This document shows, piece after piece, positions 27,143 to 35,942 of a DNA stretch of 64,000 nucleotides. The position numbers and the translations under genes were made by a program. Origin of the DNA: UBA11872 sp965198285 (lineage in GTDB: Bacteria; Chloroflexota; UBA11872); the NCBI GenBank assembly GCA_965198285.1, contig OZ240251.1, positions 2,108,001 to 2,172,000 of the forward strand, in the 5' to 3' direction. The notes below the pieces were generated by a model, which saw only the letters and a program-made list of their open reading frames with translations, was not told the origin of the DNA and made no database searches. How positions within the stretch are numbered: the first letter of the stretch is position 1; each line of letters begins with the position of its first letter.

Positions 27143-28895
27143 GCGCGGAGTCCGGCGCTTTGGTGGGCTCAGCCCGGGCCGACCGCCCCTCGTGCCAAAG
27201 GCGGCGCGCAAACACCGCGCCCAGCGCCAGGATGGCCACGGTCCGCGCGACGACTACGATCCAAAGCGCCCACTGGTGGTCCGACCAAAGTACGAAATAC
27301 ACCGGATATTCCAACAAGGCCAGACCGGATAGTCCGGTGGCCAGCAGAAATCCCCGCCCGCCTGGATACGCCAGCAACACAAACGGCAGCAGCCAGACCA
27401 TGAACTGCGGCGACCAACCGCGCAGGTACAGCGCGAACGCCGCCAGCGCCAGTCCGGTGGTCCAGACCACCCCCGCTGGTGTGACCGGCGTGCGTCGCAA
27501 GGCCAGCAGGGCGTACAGCGCCGCCACCACGGTGGCCGCGCCCCACCAGGCAGCGGCGGGCAGATCCGGCGTGTAGTTGAATTCCAGCGCCGTGTGCGGC
27601 GCCTGACGGTAGCGATGGATCCAGCCGAATCCAAAGTAGCCGTCGGCCAGCGCCCACACGGTCTCCCAGCCTGGCCGCATCAGCATGTTTTGGAACGAGG
27701 CCACAAAGAATTCACGCCCGGCCACCGCCAGCGGCGCCAGCGCGCCAACCACGGCCATGACCGTCAAGCCGACAAGACGCGCGCGGGCCGGCCACGGCTG
27801 ACCGGCCAGCAGCGCGGGCAGCACCGCTACGGGAAAAAGCTTGGTCAGCATGCCCAGCGCGATGGCCAAAGCCGCCGTATGTCGGCGTTCGCGTATGACC
27901 AGATATACCCCCAGGAGCAGGAAAAACCCGGCGATGGACTCAAAGTGTCGGTTAGCGATGTAAATCGGATAGAACAGCGCGGCGTAGCCCGCGGCCGTTA
28001 CGAGCCCGCGCGGCCCGTCCCACACGCGCACGGCAATGGCGTGGATCAACCAAAGGATGCCGGCTTCAAACGCGACCATCAGCAGGCTGAACAGCACCTG
28101 GAAGGCCGGCTCGTCGCCGCCCAGTGGCACGCTCAGCAGCTTCATCCCTGAAGCGATCCACGGGAACAGCGGCGGGTACTCCACCCAGTAGTCCAGGTAC
28201 GGCTGCAGCCCTTGCAGCGCCAGGCGAGCCCGCTGCTCGTAGGCGCCCACGTCGCTGCCGCGTTCGAACAGCCCGATCGGCCGCCACAGCAGCGCCAGTC
28301 CCAGCCGCAGCAGCACGAACTGCGCAAAGACGAGCCCGAAGGTGAGCCGCGTAAACCTCCCGCCGGCCAGTGCCTGCACGGCATCGCGCAGGACGCCCAA
28401 TGGGGCAGGCCTGACTCGATCCAGGCTCAGCGGCAGCCACAGCACCTGGCCCGCCACCCAGACTCCAATGGGTGCTGCCCACAACCAGCGCAGGTCGTCG
28501 GTCTGGAGCAGGCGATGGTTCACGGCGTCGGACACGAAAGCCATCACCGACAGCGTCCCTGGCGCCAGCAACGGCCAGTGGGTCCAGGAGTGGCCCACCA
28601 ACACGTCATCGACCCGACGGCGCGCCACGAATGCCACCAGTAGCGCGCCGGCCACGCTCCAGGAAGCCGCGGCGGCAAGTGTGACGAGGAAGTAGAACGC
28701 CCAGGCCGCGCTGATGCCACCGAGCGTTGTGCGTCCCTCACGCATGAGCGCGATGAAGAGAGCCAGACCCAGGATCAGCGCCAGCGTGACAAGCAGGGCG
28801 GCAACCCCGCGCCAGCGCAATGCGGGGTACTGCGGAGCCTCCGCGGCCGTCAGGTCCCCAGCGGTCTTGCGGTCACCAGGCTTCTTCGGCGTCAA
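27135..28895 (-). CDS. GT87/DUF2029-like polytopic glycosyltransferase
   Basis: A 586-residue GT-C type membrane protein with about twelve hydrophobic spans, starting with TTG at 28895. A large loop contains GSDVGAYEQRARLALQGLQPYLDYWVEYPPL, whose acidic residues fit the catalytic loop of GT87/DUF2029 mannosyltransferases. It continues IANRHFESIAGFFLLLG and AIALGMLTKLFPVAVLPALLAG. It lies 10 bases after the metallophosphoesterase and overlaps the next GT87-like gene by 8 bp. Acceptor and sugar are unknown. Confidence 0.82.
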   Translation of the reverse strand: MTPKKPGDRKTAGDLTAAEAPQYPALRWRGVAALLVTLALILGLALFIALMREGRTTLGGISAAWAFYFLVTLAAAASWSVAGALLVAFVARRRVDDVLVGHSWTHWPLLAPGTLSVMAFVSDAVNHRLLQTDDLRWLWAAPIGVWVAGQVLWLPLSLDRVRPAPLGVLRDAVQALAGGRFTRLTFGLVFAQFVLLRLGLALLWRPIGLFERGSDVGAYEQRARLALQGLQPYLDYWVEYPPLFPWIASGMKLLSVPLGGDEPAFQVLFSLLMVAFEAGILWLIHAIAVRVWDGPRGLVTAAGYAALFYPIYIANRHFESIAGFFLLLGVYLVIRERRHTAALAIALGMLTKLFPVAVLPALLAGQPWPARARLVGLTVMAVVGALAPLAVAGREFFVASFQNMLMRPGWETVWALADGYFGFGWIHRYRQAPHTALEFNYTPDLPAAAWWGAATVVAALYALLALRRTPVTPAGVVWTTGLALAAFALYLRGWSPQFMVWLLPFVLLAYPGGRGFLLATGLSGLALLEYPVYFVLWSDHQWALWIVVVARTVAILALGAVFARRLWHEGRSARAEPTKAPDSAHA

Positions 28896-28905
28896 GCCTG
28901 AGCGC

Positions 28906-29643
28906 TCAGGCCGGTGCGGCGCCGGTCAACAGGGTGCTGGCGAACGCTTCGGGAATCGGAACCCCAAAGGCCTTGACTTCGTCGTACGCCCCGCCGTGGT
29001 CGTAGTCCACCCGGCGGAGTTCGGCCGACCAGCGGCCGGCGGCGTCGTCCAGCACGGCGTAGGTGGCCAGCCCGGGTTGGCCGTCGTGCGAGCGGCCTAC
29101 GGCGCCGCAATTCACGGCCAGCACGCGACCGGCGTGGCGGATCATGGCGGTGTGCGTATGTCCGCTCGCCACGGCAGCGGCTTCGGTGGGCCCAATCACG
29201 CTGGCTACCGTTTGCTCGTCGTCGTCGCGACTCCAGCCGGTCTCGTCATCGCCCGGCGAACCGTGCACCACCAGCAGCGTGCCGGCTGGTGACTCGATGC
29301 TGACCTGCCGCGCCATTTCGCCCAGTTTTCGTACCAGGGCTGGCCCGAGTCGCTCGGCGGCCCAGGCCACGTTGGCGCGCAGAAACCGCGCCTGCGCGCC
29401 CTCGGGGTTGCCCAGCGCGGCCAGCTTCGCGGGCAGGTTCACGATGTAGCGGTCCGTGTTGCCCTGCACCGGACGCCAGCCAAGATCGAGCACACGCTCC
29501 CAGCATTCGCGTGGCCTGGACCCGAACAGGACCGCGTCGCCGCCAAACACCACCTCGTCCGCGCCCACCCGCCGCAGGTCCGCCAGCACCGCGAACAGGG
29601 CGTGCCGGTTGCCGTGGATATCCGTGACGACTGCAATCCGCAT
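28906..29643 (-). CDS. Metallophosphoesterase family protein (YfcE/MJ0936-like)
   Basis: A 245-residue calcineurin-like phosphoesterase. The metal-binding series is intact: TDIHGNRHAL (D-x-H) near residue 8, FGGDAV (G-D) near 33, VQGNTDRY (G-N-x-D), VVHGSP, and GHTHTAM. Relatives cleave phosphodiesters or phosphomonoesters, but substrates vary. It is the first gene of the seven-gene minus-strand envelope operon. A frameshifted partial copy of its first 110 bases and its leader lies at about 31120-31266. Confidence 0.9.
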   Translation of the reverse strand: MRIAVVTDIHGNRHALFAVLADLRRVGADEVVFGGDAVLFGSRPRECWERVLDLGWRPVQGNTDRYIVNLPAKLAALGNPEGAQARFLRANVAWAAERLGPALVRKLGEMARQVSIESPAGTLLVVHGSPGDDETGWSRDDDEQTVASVIGPTEAAAVASGHTHTAMIRHAGRVLAVNCGAVGRSHDGQPGLATYAVLDDAAGRWSAELRRVDYDHGGAYDEVKAFGVPIPEAFASTLLTGAAPA

Positions 29644-29833
29644 CCTGCCCGCCAGCGTGCCCTACCGGTCGCGACTCTGCCAGTTCGGCTGGCGTCCAAT
29701 CGTGGGTAGCCTCGGTCGGTCGCCAGCCTCAAGGCTGCGCTCACTCCGCCCGTGGGACGGGTGCTACCGTGGCACGGCACGGCGGTGATGCATGGTCGCA
29801 ACCGGGCGTGGCTGTGCGGAAGGGGTGCCAGCC

Positions 29834-30031
29834 ATGGCGACCGTACCAATTGAGGACCGCGTAGCTCGCCTGGAGGCGAACTACGCGCATTTGGCAACCA
29901 AAGCCGACTTACAGGAGTTGAAGGCCTCGCTCACGCGCTGGGCCGCCGGTCTGTTGATCGCGTGTCTGGTTGCGGCGCTCAGTGCCGCAACAACGGCCAT
30001 CGTCACGCTAATCGTTCAGCTCGCCAACTAG
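29834..30031 (+). CDS. Small coiled-coil, single-span membrane protein
   Basis: A 65-residue protein. It is taken from the ATG at 29834, eight bases after an AGGGG, rather than from an upstream ATG at 29792. The N-terminal half (RVARLEANYAHLATKADLQELK) has heptad spacing and the C-terminal half is one hydrophobic span ending VTLIVQLAN. This layout is common among unnamed small bacterial proteins. It would sit in the membrane with a cytoplasmic coiled coil. No function can be assigned. Confidence 0.6.
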   Translation: MATVPIEDRVARLEANYAHLATKADLQELKASLTRWAAGLLIACLVAALSAATTAIVTLIVQLAN

Positions 30032-30271
30032 ATTGCTCTGGCGCTATCCAGGAGCGCATTCACCGCTCGGGGGTCAGGCTTGCCGCTTGGCCGACGAGTT
30101 GCCGCCATGTTGCGAACTAATTTCGAAGCATCGACAGGCGGTAATTATCTGAGCAGTTCACACAGGAAACGCGACGTCGCCGTATCGCTCCAGCACTTCG
30201 AGTATTAGAGTCCCCTTTCGATGGATTTCCTTCAATCGGATGTCAGACTTTCCTTGGTACAATGACGCCGA
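30032..30271. other. Gene-free stretch before the unknown membrane protein
   Basis: No gene seen in these 240 bases. Base composition falls clearly below the surroundings, with runs such as GGTAATTATCTGAG, and the lower GC continues to about 30,500. It may carry the promoter of the next gene; TTGGTACAATGA near 30,253-30,264 is A+T rich but no firm -35/-10 pair is claimed. Confidence 0.5.
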
Positions 30272-31036
30272 GTGGCCACTGGCTCAATTTCAGTGGAAAA
30301 TCTCACCTACAGATGGGCTGCTGAATTGGACCTTAGCGAACTTCCCGGACAGTCATTGGTAATTGCTGTTGTACTTGTAGTCGTAACGATACTTGTACTC
30401 CTCATAAATGTGGCGTCCATTCCAGTCATCTATTTCATGGTTCTGAGGATCCTTGTTTCCGGTGTAAGGTCATTTGTCTCATGGGTTGTGTATCTGTTCG
30501 ACGATCGCCGGGTTGAGCTTCCGGACGTCCGGTCGGCGTCTTCCGAGCCGGTCGTCAGTCGGGCCCCGCCGGTGCGTCGGGATCCGGCCGTGCAAGCGAC
30601 GGCCGCGCGCGTAATGGCGCGTCGACGGCGCCGCAGCCGTCTCCTGTTCGGGTTGCTTGTGCTGGGGATCGCGCTGCTGGCACCGGTATGCGTGGGCTTC
30701 AACGTCTGGCTGGACGTGTTGGCGGAGCGGCGGACGATCCGGGTCAGTCACAGCATCTCGGATGGCACCGAGAACTTGCCGGAGTTCCTTACTGCGGAGA
30801 TGACCATCGTGGCCGATGAGGCCGGCAACTCGGGTTCGCTTTGCACCGTAACGCTGAGCTGGACTGATTCAGGCACCGAACGGATTCAGAAACGCGTCAT
30901 TAACAACCCGGACCGCATTGACATTCGTGACGTGTTGTTAAGCGAGGGGATTCGCGAGAGTCCGCACTACGACCAATGGCCCGTAACTCTGACGACGAAG
31001 GGCTGTAGGCCGTGGCACGTAGAAATGTCGAACTGA
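30272..31036 (+). CDS. Unknown membrane protein, 2-3 spans
   Basis: A 254-residue protein starting with GTG. There are two hydrophobic stretches at about 29-65 (SLVIAVVLVVVTILVLLINV and following) and one at about 123-145. Between them is a cytoplasmic linker rich in Arg, Pro and Val with RRRRRSR before the last span. The C-terminal hundred residues form a soluble domain with two Cys (SLCTVTLSW, TKGCRPWHV) that may pair outside the membrane. I do not recognise the family. The first third has lower GC than the rest. Confidence 0.65.
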   Translation: MATGSISVENLTYRWAAELDLSELPGQSLVIAVVLVVVTILVLLINVASIPVIYFMVLRILVSGVRSFVSWVVYLFDDRRVELPDVRSASSEPVVSRAPPVRRDPAVQATAARVMARRRRRSRLLFGLLVLGIALLAPVCVGFNVWLDVLAERRTIRVSHSISDGTENLPEFLTAEMTIVADEAGNSGSLCTVTLSWTDSGTERIQKRVINNPDRIDIRDVLLSEGIRESPHYDQWPVTLTTKGCRPWHVEMSN

Positions 31037-31119
31037 CGGGGCGGTCGTCAAGTCAATGTGGGGCGGCTGTGCTCGCGAGTTACGTGGGATGCGCCGCCAG
31101 CGGCGACTGGGCTGACCGG

Positions 31120-31226
31120 TACTGCCGCCAACGACGTCCTTGTCCGCGCCCACCCGCCGCAAGTCGATGCACCCCAAACAGGGCCGGGCGATTGCTGTGG
31201 ATATCCGACAGGACTGGGATCCGCAT
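31120..31226 (-). pseudogene. Frameshifted fragment of the metallophosphoesterase gene
   Basis: The minus strand reads MRIPVLSDIHSNRPALFGV from an ATG at 31226. After a net 2-base loss it continues in another frame as LRRVGADKDVVGG. Together these match the first 35 or so residues of the intact phosphoesterase at 29643 (MRIAVVTDIHGNRHALF... LRRVGADEVVFGG). Similarity continues upstream on the same strand to about 31266, covering the leader. No later part of the gene is present, so this is a decayed 5' duplicate. Confidence 0.8.
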
Positions 31227-31296
31227 CCCGCCAGCCAGCGAGCCCTATCGGGCGCGGCTATGCCGGTGGGCCGAGTCCCTTGGCTAGACTGCGCCA

Positions 31297-32556
31297 ATGC
31301 CGTCTGATACTCCCCGCATGGTCCTAGTTCGGCAGGCCTTTGACGCGGCCGAGCTTGATGACCTCGAAGAACACTTGGCCGTCGGACTGCGCCGCCAGCT
31401 CGAGCGAGCGGCATTGCCGCCCGGCGCCTCTGTAGCCATTGCCGTGGGATCCCGCGGCGTGTCGCCCGTAGTCCAGGTGGTTCAAACCCTCGTTCGTGGA
31501 CTGCTCGAAGCGGGGCTGTGCCCCTTTGTCGTTCCCGCCATGGGCAGCCACGGTGGCGGCACCGCTGAAGGTCAGGCGTCTGTACTGGCCGACTACGGCG
31601 TCCACGAGCAGACCGTTGGTGCCCCAGTCCGAGCCACCATGGACACCGTCGTACTTGGCAAGACCGCCTCCGGCATCACCGTCCACCTGGACGCCGAGGC
31701 GGCGGCCACCGACGGCGTCATCGTCATAGGCCGGGTCAAACCGCACACCGGCTTCAGAGGTCCGATCGAAAGCGGCCTGTGCAAGATGAGCGTCATCGGG
31801 CTCGGCAACCGCCGGGGCGCGGAATCGCTGCACGCCCATCCGCTGGCCAGGGGTATCCCTGAGGCGGCGGCCATGACGGTGGCTTCCGGCCACCTGCTAT
31901 GCGGTGTGGCGCTGGTCGAGAACGCCTTCGACAGGCCTGCCCGCGCCGAGGTCGTCCCGCCCGAGGCCTTCCACGCCACCGATGAGCGTCTGCTAAAGCT
32001 AGCCCGCGAACTCATGCCCAGGCTGCCTTTGGACAAACTCGACGGCCTGATCATCGACCGCATGGGCAAAAACATCTCCGGATCGGGCATGGACCCCAAC
32101 GTTGTCGGCATGTGGCGTCGCCTGGGCGAACTTGACCGCAAACCCGACTACGGCTGGCTGGCGGTGCTGGGCCTCACTCCCGAATCGCACGGCAACGCCG
32201 TCGGCATCGGCCTCGCCGACCTCTGCAGCCGCAAGCTCGCCGATGCCATCGACCACGAAGCCCTCGCCATGAACACCCTCACGGCCATGGCGCTGCACGC
32301 CGCCAAGGTTCCGCTGACGCTGCCCACCGACCGCGCCTGCTACGAAACCGTCCTTCACCTGGCCACACGGTCCACCGGCAGGACGCTGCGCATCGGCCGG
32401 ATTCGCAACACCCTGGAACTTGAGACCTTCTGGGTCAGCGAAGCTGTACTGGACGACTTGCCGGGAACCTGCGAAGTCGTTGAGTCGGCGACGCCGTTCG
32501 GCTTCGACGCCGACAACGCCATCGTGGAGGCTGGCGCCTTCGAATCGCGCGGCTAA
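31297..32556 (+). CDS. LarA-like (DUF2088) nickel-pincer-type racemase/isomerase family protein
   Basis: A 419-residue protein. It contains VAVGSRG, PFVVPAMGSHGGGTAEGQ and IGRVKPHTGFRGPIESGLCKM, hallmarks of the LarA/DUF2088 superfamily, whose founding member racemises lactate with a nickel-pincer nucleotide. His and Lys residues expected near the cofactor are present in the KPHTGF region. The other pincer genes (larB, larC, larE) are not in the window. It leads a plus-strand cluster with two MFS carriers and a ROK kinase, suggesting isomerisation of a hydroxy acid or sugar acid rather than lactate. Substrate is unknown. Confidence 0.82.
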   Translation: MPSDTPRMVLVRQAFDAAELDDLEEHLAVGLRRQLERAALPPGASVAIAVGSRGVSPVVQVVQTLVRGLLEAGLCPFVVPAMGSHGGGTAEGQASVLADYGVHEQTVGAPVRATMDTVVLGKTASGITVHLDAEAAATDGVIVIGRVKPHTGFRGPIESGLCKMSVIGLGNRRGAESLHAHPLARGIPEAAAMTVASGHLLCGVALVENAFDRPARAEVVPPEAFHATDERLLKLARELMPRLPLDKLDGLIIDRMGKNISGSGMDPNVVGMWRRLGELDRKPDYGWLAVLGLTPESHGNAVGIGLADLCSRKLADAIDHEALAMNTLTAMALHAAKVPLTLPTDRACYETVLHLATRSTGRTLRIGRIRNTLELETFWVSEAVLDDLPGTCEVVESATPFGFDADNAIVEAGAFESRG

Positions 32557-32589
32557 CGGCTTGCCAATCTCGCCAGGGCCAGCGCCGGC

Positions 32590-33756
32590 ATGAGGGTGGG
32601 CGGGCGTCGCTCCGTCGTGCCGCGCTCCATGCCGTTCTATTTCACCGTCGGCGTCCTGCTGGCGATGCCGGGCCCATCGCTCGAGGCTGTGCGCGCTGAC
32701 TTCAACCTCACGTATGTGCTGGTGGTCCTGACCTTGATCGTTCCCTCGATCTCGTATGCAACGGGAACGATTGTGGGTGGGCTAGTGGCGGATCGGCTGG
32801 GTCGCCGCTCCACGCTCACCACCGGCGTGACGCTTCTCGTCGTCGGGCTGCTGGTAGCCGGCGTTTCGCCGGCGCTGGAGGTGCTGCTGATCGGAACCTG
32901 CCTGAACGGCTTTGGCTTCGGGCTGACGGAGTCCCCGCTCACGGCGACCATTTCCGACGTTGCGGGCGACGCAACCGGGCGTGCCATGACGATTTCGCAG
33001 ATGCCGTTCGGCTTCGGCGCCCTCACGGCTCCGCTGCTGGTGGGTGCGCTGCTTCAGACGCCAATCGGCTGGCGCGGCGGCTATCTCGCCGCGGCCTTGC
33101 TGGTCATGCTTGCCGCGGCCGTGCTGCTGTCCGCGCGCATTCCGGCCGTGACCGCACGCCGCGCCCGCGGCGAAGCACTCATCTCCGCCGTCATGCGTCC
33201 CGTGCCAGTCCTGCTCGGCGCGGTAGTCGTGGGCTACTTCGGTATGCAACTCGGACTCGGCGGGTTTCTGGCTGCCTACCTGGAGGCCGACCATGGCTTC
33301 ACACGCTCGGTCGCGGCCACGCTGGTAGCGGCGTTTTGGATCGGCATTTCGCTCGGGCGGATCATCGGCGCGTGGCTGGCGCTGCGAGTTCAGGCCTACG
33401 ACCTGGCCCTTGGCAGCCTGGGGCTTTCGCTGCTCTGCGCGGTCGTTGTGGCCGGTGTTCCCCATCCGGCGGCAATCCTCGCGGCTGCGGCGCTGGCTGG
33501 CCTGGCGGCGGGTCCACTGTTCACCACGGTGGTCGGGATCGGGGTGCGCTACAGACCTTCAGCATCCGGCATGATTGCCGGCTTCATGCTTGCGATGGGC
33601 GGCACGGGATTCGCGGGACTCTCGCTGGTCTCAGGCGCCGTTGCGGACGCGCTGTCCGTCCGTGCGGCCGTGGCCCTCATGCCCGTCACGCTTGGCATCG
33701 CCTTTCTCTTGCTGCTGCTTGCGCGTCGGCTGCACACGGCTGAGCTGCGATATTGA
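32590..33756 (+). CDS. MFS transporter
   Basis: A 388-residue major facilitator with about twelve hydrophobic spans. MFS motif A appears after span 2 as GGLVADRLGRRSTL, and a related GISLGRIIGAWL follows in the second half. It is the first of two neighbouring MFS genes; the next overlaps it by 4 bases (TTGA). Drug, sugar and aromatic-acid porters share these motifs, so the substrate is open. Context with LarA-like and ROK proteins favours an organic acid or sugar. Confidence 0.88.
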   Translation: MRVGGRRSVVPRSMPFYFTVGVLLAMPGPSLEAVRADFNLTYVLVVLTLIVPSISYATGTIVGGLVADRLGRRSTLTTGVTLLVVGLLVAGVSPALEVLLIGTCLNGFGFGLTESPLTATISDVAGDATGRAMTISQMPFGFGALTAPLLVGALLQTPIGWRGGYLAAALLVMLAAAVLLSARIPAVTARRARGEALISAVMRPVPVLLGAVVVGYFGMQLGLGGFLAAYLEADHGFTRSVAATLVAAFWIGISLGRIIGAWLALRVQAYDLALGSLGLSLLCAVVVAGVPHPAAILAAAALAGLAAGPLFTTVVGIGVRYRPSASGMIAGFMLAMGGTGFAGLSLVSGAVADALSVRAAVALMPVTLGIAFLLLLLARRLHTAELRY

Positions 33757-34979
33757 CGCTTCCACGACGTAGGCCATTAGGGCGCACCATGATCCTGGCG
33801 GCCACGGTCTGGTTCTACGCCGCCGCCGGCGCCGCGGTCAGCGTCTTCGGACCGTCGCTGGAATCGATCAGCGACGACTTCGGCATTAACTACAGCCAGA
33901 TCAGCTTGGTCATCACCGTCATTTCCATCGGCTTCATTGCCGGATCCCTCATCGGCGGTGGAGTCTCCGATCGAGCCGGGCGTCGGACGATGCTGGTTCT
34001 GTCGGCCGCCGGTGCTTCGGTCGCCATGGCCTGGATGGCCGCCAGCCCCAACTTTGGCTCGCTGTTGGCGGCCAGCTTCGTGGCTGGCGCGACGCTCGGA
34101 CCAGGCGCCGCTGTTTCGACCGCGTTGGTGGCCGACGTGGCTCGTGAGCGAAGCACTCGTGCGCTCAACCTGGTCAACACCGCCTTCGCGCTCGGCGCGA
34201 TCACGGCCCCGACGCTGGTCGCGGTCTGCCTGGCGACCTTCGGCAGTTGGCGTGTTGCCTATCTCTTCGTCGCCGTCTGGCTGGCTACGGGCGGGCTTGT
34301 CTTCGCTCGGCTGCCTTTTCCTCCGCGCCGAGGCACCCGCCCGCCCTTCCGCTGGGTCCTGCGTGGGCTTTGCTCGCCCCCACCCATCCTGATCGGGCTG
34401 GTCCTGACCATGTACGTCGGCGTCGAAATCGCCTTCGCCGACTTCGGCGCCGCCTTCATGGAACAGGTGCAGGACATCCCGCGAACGACGGCGGCGGCCT
34501 CTGTGACGGCGTTCTGGATCGGGATCTTGGTCGGTCGTCTCGTCGTGGCACGGTTGTCGGCTACGTGGCCGGCCGAGCGGATTATTCGCCGGTCGCTGAT
34601 CCTCGCCCTGGCCACGTCCGCGCTGGCTGCGCTGGCGTCCTCGGCTCCCATGGCCGTCGTCGGTTTCGCGCTGACGGGCGCCGCGCTCGGCGGCGTGTTT
34701 CCAACCGCACTGGGTATCGGCGTGCGCCTGCGGCCAGAAATGTCAGGCGCCCTCGCCGGCGCGTTGGTGGCGATGGCCGGCGTAGGGGGCGCGTTGCTTG
34801 CGCCCATGCTCGGCGCCGCGTCGGACGCCGCCGGCCCTCGAGGTGGCATGCTCCTGTCGCCCGCGTTCATCTTCGCTGCCATGCTGCTCTTCGAATTCGT
34901 CCAAGTCCTGCGACGCAGAAGCTCGCGCAACGTGTCCGGACTGGCCGCCCCTCCGGTCGAGGGTTCCATTGACGCCTGA
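33753..34979 (+). CDS. MFS transporter
   Basis: A 408-residue major facilitator, starting with a TTG inside the preceding gene's TGA overlap. It has twelve predicted spans, GGGVSDRAGRRTML as motif A, and FWIGILVGRLVVARL at the equivalent point of the second half. It is clearly similar to the MFS protein upstream (shared opening GPSLE and the late VGIGVRYRP / LGIGVRLRP element), so the pair probably arose by duplication. Whether they act separately or together is unknown. Confidence 0.88.
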   Translation: MTLPRRRPLGRTMILAATVWFYAAAGAAVSVFGPSLESISDDFGINYSQISLVITVISIGFIAGSLIGGGVSDRAGRRTMLVLSAAGASVAMAWMAASPNFGSLLAASFVAGATLGPGAAVSTALVADVARERSTRALNLVNTAFALGAITAPTLVAVCLATFGSWRVAYLFVAVWLATGGLVFARLPFPPRRGTRPPFRWVLRGLCSPPPILIGLVLTMYVGVEIAFADFGAAFMEQVQDIPRTTAAASVTAFWIGILVGRLVVARLSATWPAERIIRRSLILALATSALAALASSAPMAVVGFALTGAALGGVFPTALGIGVRLRPEMSGALAGALVAMAGVGGALLAPMLGAASDAAGPRGGMLLSPAFIFAAMLLFEFVQVLRRRSSRNVSGLAAPPVEGSIDA

Positions 34980-35937
34980 CCCAGCCCGACCCGTCGGTGC
35001 TATCGACCTTGGCGGGACCAGCCTGCGCGCGGCCGTCGTTGACGCGAACGGTGGCATTACAGGTTTCGTGGCAGGCGCAACCGAAGCATCTCGAGGGCCC
35101 GAGGCCGTCATCGATCGAATCGTCGCCGCCCTGCATGACTCGCTGACCCGCGCATCGGTGAACATTTCGGAACTCGTCGCCGTGGGCATCGGCGCGCCCG
35201 GACCGCTCGACTGGCAGACCGGCGTCATCCATGAAGCCCCAAACCTGCCCGGCTGGCACGAAGTGCCGCTGGTCGCGCGCGTCGCCGAGGCCGTCGGCCT
35301 GCCTACCTTCCTGGAAAACGACGCCAACGCCGCCGCGCTGGCCGAGTGCCAGTACGGAGTCGGCCGGGATGCCCTGAACATGCTTTACGTCACGGTTAGC
35401 ACTGGCGTCGGCGGCGGGCTGATTCTGGACGGAGAGCTTTGGCACGGCGCCTACGGCAGCGCCGGTGAATTCGGCCACATGACCGTGGACTTTGACGGCC
35501 CGCTGTGCGACTGCGGCAACCGCGGTTGCGTGGAAGCCATCGCCGCGGGCCCCGACATCGCCGCCTGGGTCGGGCGGCAAATCGCCGCGGGTCGCGCTAG
35601 CGTTTTAGGTGGCCAAGCCGGCCTTACCGGCCGGGACGTGGTTGAAGCGGCACGGCAGGGCGACGATCTCGCCGTCAGCGCCCTGTCGCGCGCCGGGCGG
35701 GCCGTCGGATTCGGCGTCATCAACGTAGCGCACCTGGTGAACCTGGACATGGTGGTCATCGGCGGCGGAATCGCCAACGCCGGCGCCTTGCTATTCGATC
35801 CTCTGCGAGCCACGGTGCGCGACCACCTCTTGGAGAGCACCGCACCCAACCTGCGCATCGAACCCTGGTCGCTCGGTGAAAACGTAGGGCTGCTTGGTGC
35901 CGCTGCCGCCGCGCGCTCGCGCTTGGCCTCTGACTAG
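34969..35937 (+). CDS. ROK family sugar kinase (glucokinase-like)
   Basis: A 322-residue ROK kinase beginning at TTG 34969, which overlaps the MFS gene by 11 bases. The ATP motif GAIDLGGTSLRAAVVD opens the protein. ENDANAAALAE holds the catalytic Asp118, and the zinc site is complete with His170 and CDCGNRGC (Cys180, 182, 187). Glucokinase or N-acetyl-hexosamine kinase activities are usual in the family. As the last gene of the LarA-MFS-MFS-ROK set it may phosphorylate the imported substrate. The open frame extends upstream over the MFS gene, which is not meaningful. Confidence 0.92.
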   Translation: MTPDPARPVGAIDLGGTSLRAAVVDANGGITGFVAGATEASRGPEAVIDRIVAALHDSLTRASVNISELVAVGIGAPGPLDWQTGVIHEAPNLPGWHEVPLVARVAEAVGLPTFLENDANAAALAECQYGVGRDALNMLYVTVSTGVGGGLILDGELWHGAYGSAGEFGHMTVDFDGPLCDCGNRGCVEAIAAGPDIAAWVGRQIAAGRASVLGGQAGLTGRDVVEAARQGDDLAVSALSRAGRAVGFGVINVAHLVNLDMVVIGGGIANAGALLFDPLRATVRDHLLESTAPNLRIEPWSLGENVGLLGAAAAARSRLASD

Positions 35938-35942
35938 CTCGA

